Source: Conchocele bisecta (Eukaryota; Mollusca; Bivalvia; Lucinida; Thyasiridae). From it: 64,000 bases of DNA. Of this stretch, positions 56,754 through 64,000 are shown one piece after another. Numbering within the stretch: position 1 is the stretch's first letter; every line of letters begins with the position of its first letter. The position numbers were made by a program, and so were the translations under genes. The stretch is from positions 86,592,208-86,656,207 of the forward strand of contig CM055271.1 in the NCBI GenBank assembly GCA_029237695.1, written 5' to 3'. Below the pieces are notes generated by a model. That model saw only the letters and a list, made by a program, of their open reading frames with translations. It ran no database searches and was not told the DNA's origin.

Positions 56754-57069
56754 TTTATCCCGTCAACACAATGCGTATGTGCCGTGAAACACGGTGCCGT
56801 GAAACATTTGTGATATCCTCTCAATACGACCTAATCACTGCGTATGAATATGTGCGGCGGCTGGGGTTATTTCTTTTGCATTTTAAAGCCATTTGTATGT
56901 GTTAACGGGATAAATAGAATAGTAGGTTAGTGCCGTGAATGGGACAAATATCTGGCGCGGCACGGAAACGGGATGTGCTCGGCAGAGCCTCGCCCATCCC
57001 GTTTCCTGAGCCATGCCAGATATGCCAGATATGTTTTCCCATTCACGGCACTAACCTACTATTCTCTAT
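56754..57069. mobile_element. module-plus-hairpin element, family F/E, intact reference copy
   Basis: The module 56754-56914 is bounded by TTTATCCCGTCAACACA and inverted TGTTAACGGGATAAA. It is followed directly by the hairpin 56915-57068 (GAATAGTAGGTTAGTGCCGT and its mirror, with inner GGCACGGAAACGGGATG and CATCCCGTTTC arms). Confidence 0.9.
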
Positions 57070-57076
57070 CTATTTT

Positions 57077-57180
57077 CCTTATTTCTGAACCAAAGTATTT
57101 GTTGTGACCACTCATTTGAACCGTCTCGGCGAGACGGTTCAAATGATGGTCACTACATATACTTCTGATTAGAAATAAAG
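57077..57180. repeat. hairpin
   Basis: The arms CATTTGAACCGTCTC and GAGACGGTTCAAATG are perfect, with imperfect outer pairing (TTCCTTATTTCTGA with AGAAATAAAGAAA). It directly follows the F/E hairpin. Confidence 0.85.
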
Positions 57181-57346
57181 AAATTCTAATTTCCGTTTCC
57201 TAATCTCTATATATATAATTATGATACGGGAGTGTGCTATTTGATCAGGATCTACAAAGCTCCAAAGCGCCATTTTTCCAGTCACAGCGACATAATATGT
57301 GTATATTACTTTATAAATCGAAATTCCAAAAAGTAACAACGTCACG

Positions 57347-57402
57347 GTATATTAATACTACCCATGAAATACATAGTTATACGATGTAAATAAAAGTCAT
57401 AT
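57347..57402. mobile_element. truncated family J module, cut by the gap
   Basis: CTACCCATGAAATACAT and ACGATGTAAATAAAAGTCAT match 36982-37024 with few differences. Contig 2 ends here. Confidence 0.8.
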
Positions 57403-57902
57403 NNNNNNNNNNNNNNNNNNNNNNNNNNNNNNNNNNNNNNNNNNNNNNNNNNNNNNNNNNNNNNNNNNNNNNNNNNNNNNNNNNNNNNNNNNNNNNNNNN
57501 NNNNNNNNNNNNNNNNNNNNNNNNNNNNNNNNNNNNNNNNNNNNNNNNNNNNNNNNNNNNNNNNNNNNNNNNNNNNNNNNNNNNNNNNNNNNNNNNNNNN
57601 NNNNNNNNNNNNNNNNNNNNNNNNNNNNNNNNNNNNNNNNNNNNNNNNNNNNNNNNNNNNNNNNNNNNNNNNNNNNNNNNNNNNNNNNNNNNNNNNNNNN
57701 NNNNNNNNNNNNNNNNNNNNNNNNNNNNNNNNNNNNNNNNNNNNNNNNNNNNNNNNNNNNNNNNNNNNNNNNNNNNNNNNNNNNNNNNNNNNNNNNNNNN
57801 NNNNNNNNNNNNNNNNNNNNNNNNNNNNNNNNNNNNNNNNNNNNNNNNNNNNNNNNNNNNNNNNNNNNNNNNNNNNNNNNNNNNNNNNNNNNNNNNNNNN
57901 NN
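57403..57902. other. assembly gap, exactly 500 N
   Basis: Second fixed-size N run; a scaffold join of unknown true length. Confidence 1.
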
Positions 57903-58363
57903 AGATTTTACATTTTCATCAAATGGCGTTCTTACAGGCTTGTGCTAATGGCCAGCTTCTACTTCAGCTCGGTGTGAAATATCACCGCCGATAAGCTGAG
58001 TCGGACAGTTACTGTTCAAATGTAGAGGTGAAAGGGCATACGTGATAAAATGACTCCCGCTGCACTAAACATAAATCTTCAAATACATCCGTAGGTATTT
58101 CCAGCGATGGATTGTGTGATGACAAATGTGTGAACAATATATTTTATTATTATTCCTGTGCTAAAACATATTTCAGACCATTACAATCATCTAAAAAAAA
58201 ACTTAAAAACACAGAGCTCCAGATAAGCTGTGTATTTGCGTAAATACCCAATTGAAATCCGAAGTAGCGAGTATCAAAAAGCAATAACAATTTTGTGGTA
58301 CCTGTATCGTGCTGCAGAAAACAATAAACAGACCAAAAATATAGCATATTTTTCTTATTTTCC

Positions 58364-58441
58364 ATGAAAACACATCTTGGTATTTCATTAGAATTGTCTC
58401 CAAGGAGACAATTCTAATGAAATGCCAAGATATGTTTTCAT
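58364..58441. repeat. near-perfect hairpin related to family C core, segment B copy
   Basis: Same arms as 29554-29632 (CTTGGTATTTCATTAGAATT and mirror). Confidence 0.88.
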
Positions 58442-59135
58442 TTCAAAGCTAACTAATTAAATAATTGATGTATGTTGATGTGTAAACAGTAGTGTGATTA
58501 CATTTTACACAATTAAAATTTTGAAATACCCAATTGCTTCAGAAATGATGGAGTGAAAGTACTCAATTACTAATTCATTATCTGGAGCCCTGAAAACATG
58601 TTGTTCTATCTGAAAAATAACATAACCATCAAATGGTACACTTTTATCTTTGTAAAGCGTGTGTAGTGAATGTTTTTACAGCATCAATGGTTAAATAATA
58701 ACCGATGCCTGGTAGATTGCTACCATTGAAATCGCGTATTCCATTAATCCAGTATACACAAGCTTTTGGCCAAGTCGATATGTAGTTATGAAAACGCTAA
58801 ATTGGACATACAAATAAAGAATCGAATTTGTGTAATTAATGCATAGTGAAGAAAAACAAAATGTTGTAATTAATGGTGGCTATATATGTATATTCCGGTC
58901 AAATAAATCGATAGCTGCCATTGTAACGAGGCACTGACGCCACCCAACTATCCAATAAGGTCACGGAGTTGCCCGAGATGCATGAAGTAGGTTCATGAAC
59001 ATTATATTCATTACTGAAACTCGTTTGATTATTAGAATCTTTTAATCACAGAAAATGTTTATTATATGGAAACATCAACGCATAATTTGATCATCCTTCG
59101 CTGTTTCCTGATTCACAGTTTATTTGTAGTATAAG

Positions 59136-59552
59136 CAAGGTGCATGATCACGTGGTTACAACAACGACAACAACAATGGCTGAACGTGTTGAAAGCGCGC
59201 CCACTCCAAAGTATTAAAAGTATTATTTGATATTTTCCTTAATAGGCAATATATTTTGATGAAATAATGCGCAGCAAACGAGCTGAATATGGTGAGCCCG
59301 GGAGTTCGGCACATACTTATGTCGTGTTTGAGTAGACACGGAAATCAATTCTTCGTTAAAACGACAAATGTTTGGACCAACGTGCCGAGACCACCAAATG
59401 CAGCTTAACAAGACGCATTCGATGCGCCATATTTCATCAAAATCCGTTCCATGACAAGGTCAACATGAAAGAATACGTACGTTAATCGGAAGGCTTATGA
59501 AGTTTCAGTACCTATTCTTATTGTTGTTGTAACCACGTGATCATACACCTTG
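59136..59552. mobile_element. CAAC-rich-TIR MITE, segment B copy, hairpin arm partly deleted
   Basis: The ends CAAGGTGCATGATCACGTGG and CCACGTGATCATACACCTTG are inverted. Part of the left hairpin arm present at 31050-31090 is missing here. Confidence 0.82.
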
Positions 59553-59735
59553 ATAAGCAGACAAGGTATCACAATCTTCACTATATACATTTTTCATAAT
59601 TCTTCAGTTTTGGCTGTGAGTGGAGAAATGGGGCTTATCGGATTTGTAACAAGTTTGGGTCCAGACCAGCATGTGCAGTCAGCATCTGCACTGTTCGCCA
59701 TTCCGCCAATCAAACACCCGTCAAGCAATATAGAG

Positions 59736-59855
59736 CAGGGATTCCGCTGGCGATCGCCACTTTCGAATTTTGTTTCGAAAATTGTAATTTTTTATCGCCA
59801 ATTGTTTTATTTTTTTTGAAGTGGCGATTTTTTTATTTTCCCTGCGGAATCCCAG
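59736..59855. mobile_element. 120-bp MITE present only in segment B
   Basis: The ends CAGGGATTCCGC and GCGGAATCCCAG are inverted, and GTGGCGATTTT-type arms inside form a hairpin. ATAGAG flanks both ends (59730-59735 and 59856-59861), while segment A has a single ATAGAG (31486-31491). A partial relative lies at 27931-27978. Confidence 0.9.
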
Positions 59856-60427
59856 ATAGAGTCTTATAATGCTACATGGGTGTGGTATTTGATCAGGAGC
59901 TACACAAATCCCATAATCGCAAGTTCTCCAGCCACAGCCACATGATACGCAGAACTCCAGATATGTGTGTATCTAAAGAGTAGTATGCCCATATATTTCA
60001 AATGCAATGTGTATTTTACTTTTACCAATGAACAAGTGATGACAAAATAAAACTAATTTAAAAGTTCACTTATTTGAGCTGCAAAAAGCAAACCTTTTTT
60101 TGCAGCTCAATTAAGTAAATCTTCAACTTTATGGCATTGTTTATTGCACATTGCTCTGAGTATTCTGTACTTCCACTTTTGATAATCAATGCATATTCTG
60201 CTAAAATAAGTGGTAAAATAACGCCGATACGCACATTATCTGGAGCTCTGGATACATGTGCATGCATAACAACCGCAACACAATTGAATGTACCGTCAGT
60301 GATGCTGCACTTCGCACGGGTATGACATGCTTCACGTCGAAAAATGCACTGATTTCCTGACGAGATACATTTTGTCATGTGACGTAAACAGTTTCTATTC
60401 CAGCCGCTGACATATTGGGCCACACCA

Positions 60428-60706
60428 GTAGCCTATTTCACCAACATTGCAAAGTATATTTTCAATTTAAGGATATATTTATTAATTTGTATTATACTGA
60501 ATTTATTGCATTATCACATCCATTTTGGCTGTGATAATGTAATAAATTCAGTATAATAATTCTGCATACTTGTAATCATCAAATACATGTATATGCAGTC
60601 GTTAGTTCTATATAACATAATGCATTTCTGGAAAAGTAAATGATTACTCCCTCAAAGTATAGTTTGATAGATAAGTATACTTTGCAATTTTGATGAAATC
60701 GGCTAC
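60428..60706. mobile_element. MITE family D, segment B copy
   Basis: From GTAGCCTATTTCACCAAC to TGATGAAATCGGCTAC with the core hairpin; a left subterminal AAGTATACTT block is deleted. Confidence 0.88.
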
Positions 60707-60985
60707 TGGGTGGTCACAGGAGATTGAATTTATATTTCTTAACACTAATTCAACCAATATTTTAATTAGCGAATATCCACAACAGGATGAGTGCTGATTA
60801 TGGGAAAATAGGTACCAAAACATACATGCTGATTATGTAAGCAGCAGAGAATACACAAATACGTGATGAATTGTTGGTTTATACAGGTAATATAGGAAAT
60901 ATCAATGGTGGTGGCACGTAAACGCATGTGTCGTCTAGACACCGGCGCAAATTGCTTGCCGGTTAGTACATGAAAATGTGTTTAT

Positions 60986-61350
60986 GCAGTTATATTTACA
61001 CTGTCCTTGAATTCACAGTGGAAACGCCCATTACAACGTATTGCGTTTATATCCCAGTACATTATATTAGCCCCACGTGACGTTGTTGATTCGTCAAAGT
61101 CCGGCAACGTTGCTGTTCTATGAATTGCGACAAAATGACGTAAAGTAAGAGTATTCTTAATGTTAAGGCCATATTTGCGTATTTACAAAATGCAGTGTAA
61201 ATATAATTAATAAAACAATGGTCTGTTGCGTTTACTGGGGTTACAAACATTTGGTCTGTTTAAAGTTAGCGAGGAGTCCATCGGACTCAACGCACTTTAA
61301 ACAGACCAAATGTATTGTAACCCCAGTAAACGCAACAGAACATGGTTTTA
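60986..61350. mobile_element. module-plus-hairpin element, family K, segment B copy
   Basis: The module 60986-61209 has perfect inverted ends (TTATATTTACACTG and CAGTGTAAATATAA). The hairpin 61213-61350 has GTTGCGTTTACTGGGGTTAC arms. Confidence 0.82.
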
Positions 61351-61489
61351 TTCCTTAAATATATCTTATGCATCAGCTGAATGTGATTCGTCAGGTATCT
61401 GGCGCTTGTTTCGACATGACACATGTTTGGCTGGAGCAGTGCGCAGCACCAGTCACTACGTCCTGTCTGTTTCACGAAACCTGCATATG

Positions 61490-61799
61490 CAAGGTGCATG
61501 ATCACGTGGTTACAACAACAACAACAGACTTATGTCGTTTTTGCGAAAAATCGATTTCCGTGTCGTGCATGATCACATGGTTACAACAACAACAACAGAC
61601 TTATGTCGTTTTTGCGAAGAATCGATTTTCGTGTCGGAGACACGGACATCGATTCTTCGCAAAAATGACAGAAGTTTGGGCGAAAATACAGAGACCACCA
61701 AATGCAGCTTAACAAGACGCGTTTGATGCGCCATATTTCATCAAAATCCGTTACGTAATAAGGACACTATACAAACAATATTTTCCATATTATTAATTT
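61490..61799. mobile_element. CAAC-rich-TIR MITE fragment present only in segment B
   Basis: CAAGGTGCATGATCACGTGG with CAACAACAACAACAG, then ACTTATGTCGTTTTTGCGAA, occurs twice in tandem here (61490 and 61565), followed by the right part of the family to about 61760. Segment A has no counterpart between 33015 and 33030. Confidence 0.8.
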
Positions 61800-61847
61800 A
61801 TATGTAATAATAAACAATTATTTCGGGAAGATTGGTATAATATAAGG

Positions 61848-61965
61848 TTCGACAATGTCCAGCCGTGGCACGAGGGAACTGATTGAATCCCAAGGCCGTA
61901 GGCCGCGGGTTCAAACCGTTCCCGAGTGTCACGGCAAACGTTTACCGCGGCTGGACATTGTCGAA
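61848..61965. repeat. long imperfect hairpin, segment B copy
   Basis: TTCGACAATGTCCAGCCG and CGGCTGGACATTGTCGAA are perfect arms here. In segment A the two arms carry different single changes, so this copy is closer to the original. Confidence 0.87.
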
Positions 61966-63281
61966 TGTTATTGTTACATTTCCATCTGAAATACCATGCA
62001 ATTTGAGCATATATGCAGTACTTTTGGTGCTTTCATAACCCGTTACATTCAAACAGTTGATGTACACATACATGTTCCGGGGTCGCTGTACACGTTGTGT
62101 GAATAAGCCGCATCAATTTCAAAAGTTCAGTGCGACCGTTGTGAACTGGTCTGGTGACATAATTGCGCGTTCTATTAACGTCATGAGACATTGCGTAGGT
62201 GTTGGCTTAGCACCGGAATGAGCATTGTCTACAGCCATGGTCAAACAGCACGCGCTGTACATTTGAACACCGATGTGAGTGGTGTTGAACAACGGCAGTC
62301 ATGTAACAATATTTATTTTATTACGAAAGTTGGAGGAACTGGAAGTGGAGTTAATTGAAAGGCAAAATCTACTCAGACAATTGACTCGAAATCATGATTA
62401 AATAAGCAGCATACATGCAGCTTGGACATGATCTAACGAAGAAAACAACAGTCAATAAAGGTACATGCCCACTCTGTAGGCACGACATGTTCTTTATAGG
62501 ACTTAAATGAGTGTATAATTGTGTCACTATTCCACCAGTTCTAAAAATTACGAGTACCCGCTATACAGATATAGTCGTTTAGTAATGTTTTTTTACCGAT
62601 AGTGACGCGCGGTGGTATCGGGCTATTTTCATATGCAAATGAGGCATGTGTTTTTTTTTTAATTATTTATATTAATGAAATGCGTCACCTGAAAAAATAA
62701 TATTTTCGACAGATTATAAAATATGATCATTGCACATCCAAAAATGAATACAGAGAATAAATAGACCGTTAACATTTAAGGAAACGCGGTTATCGCCCCT
62801 AATATGGAAATTTAAATCTGATATAAAATATAGAATAATGCCAATGAATACGTGGGGTAATGGTGAATTAATGTTTATTTTGCCAGAAAATGTCTCAGAT
62901 GATGTCTCTGATATAAAGAACATTGTGTGTCTACTGAGTGGGCATGTACCTTTAAATTATGAAAATCAGTCCACCATTCCCGAAATTAGAATAAAAATAT
63001 GTTTTAACAGTTTTCCCATGATAAATCTTCATCCATATTAATTTTCCATTGAAACTTGTTTCATTTATAATAATTCAGCATTGGATAAATGTAGTCTTAA
63101 ATAACGTAATAAATGCAGTGCATATTCAAATATTGTGTTTGAAATGTTTATAACCGTATAAAGTGGGTGGGTAAGGTTACGTGAAACAGACACTAACTAG
63201 TGTGACTGTCATGGCTACGTACATGTCTCTATATCACATATTATACAGTAAAAGTAGTATAAATATATCTTATGTACCATA

Positions 63282-63810
63282 CTATAGTCTGTTTCACGAA
63301 AGCTGCCCAAATTTTACGGCCATATAAACAATTCAAAAACTTTTTTTTTTCGATAATATTAAATTAAAGGAAAATTTAAGAATGAGACTTCTTTTTATTT
63401 CGTGAAATTTTGTCAAATATTGGTTTTATTACGAAAAATTGATTTCTCTATGGGAAATTAACATGGGGGGAAAAAGTGGTAGAGGAGTTGTGGGAGGAGT
63501 AAAAAAACGGAAATTTACTCCAAAACAAAAGTTAAATTTTAAAAATCGGTCCAGTATTTCTGAAATTCTAAAAACATTCCCAATGTTAAATTCACATAGA
63601 CATCTCCATTCTGTGAATATGTCTATAGGGATTTAACATGGGGAAATTGTTTTTTCGCAATAAAATCAATATTTTACCAAATTTCACGAAATAAAAAGAA
63701 GGCTCATTCTTAAATTTTCCTTTAATTTAAATACTAATGAAAACAATATTGTTTTTGAATTGCTTATATGGCCGCAAAATTTGGGCAGATTTCGTGAAAC
63801 AGACTATAGT
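63282..63810. mobile_element. MITE with CTATAGTCTGTTTCACGAAA TIR, long form
   Basis: 529 bp. TIR CTATAGTCTGTTTCACGAAA mirrored at the right end, followed on both sides by GCCCAAATTTT. Subterminal GGAAAATTTAAGAATGAG is mirrored by CTCATTCTTAAATTTTCC inside. The short form at 34508-34693 lacks most of the interior. Confidence 0.87.
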
Positions 63811-63859
63811 GTATCTACCATCACTTCACACACAAATCGCACATCGATTGTATTAACGC

Positions 63860-64000
63860 TTAACCCTTACACTGCTGAATTAAATTGTGTCGTCTGCTGT
63901 TTATTTTCTATTTCCATTGTTTTCTCATAAAAAAAACAAGATTTGACTGCACTCTAGAATCATTTCCATTGGAAATGATTCTAAAATGCTGTCAAACCAT
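63860..64000. mobile_element. palindromic TTAA MITE, family B, copy 4, cut by the window end
   Basis: TTAACCCTTACACTGCTG and the ATCATTTCCATTGGAAATGA core, ending within the second arm at the window edge. Confidence 0.87.

Larger units (their letters stand above)
57903..64000. repeat. segment B of the 6-kb direct duplication
   Basis: Starts at the first base of contig 3 and matches 29066-34880 in order and orientation to the end of the window. It differs by discrete insertions (59736-59855, about 60707-60818, 61490-61799, longer MITE at 63282-63810), by deletions, and by scattered substitutions of a few percent by eye. Confidence 0.92.

Overview
This is a eukaryotic, intron-containing, AT-rich and very repeat-dense window. 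The mix of DIRS-type tyrosine-recombinase retrotransposons, Ty3/Gypsy, non-LTR elements, pogo-like transposase, tRNA-derived SINEs and dozens of small hairpin-forming MITEs fits a marine invertebrate, most likely a mollusc and probably a bivalve. The species assignment is inference only. Two runs of exactly 500 N (41590-42089 and 57403-57902) are scaffold gaps, so the window is three contigs joined end to end.

Only one convincing host gene is visible: a two-exon, minus-strand, claudin/PMP22-like four-transmembrane protein (exons 36818-36503 and 35501-35332). Its stop codon lies in the target-site/terminal repeat of a MITE. Every other long reading frame is mobile-element protein, and each carries at least one frameshift or stop.

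Layout. 1-8.3 kb: SINE (-), broken LINE (-), broken pogo/Tigger transposase with a C-terminal PHD-like finger (+), a 1.38 kb TIR element with a 9-bp target duplication, and a second LINE (+). 8.9-11.8 kb: Ty3/Gypsy pol (-), split by a 753-bp TIR element. 13-20 kb: MITEs, a DDE integrase-core exon, minisatellites and tRNA-derived SINEs. 20.8-21.7 kb: Cys-rich orphan protein remnant. 21.8-26.6 kb: SINE-related repeats, then a DIRS-like element (gag-like, RT, RNase H, tyrosine recombinase). 26.8-29 kb: hairpin elements and a palindrome array. 29.07-34.88 kb: segment A, repeated as segment B at 57.90-64.00 kb. 35-41.6 kb: the claudin-like gene, a CT microsatellite, minisatellites and a 135-nt poly-G run. 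42-57.4 kb: nearly gene-free, with an inverted pair of minisatellite arrays (46.4-47.7 and 54.9-55.9 kb) enclosing a local duplication.

The least expected structure is a recurring two-part layout, an inverted-repeat-bounded module of about 160-230 bp followed directly by a hairpin of about 120-155 bp. It appears in four element families that differ in sequence. Comparison of the duplicated segments gives natural empty sites for several insertions, including one that indicates a TTAA target for the abundant palindromic MITEs. All family names rest on reading motifs by eye; no database search was run.
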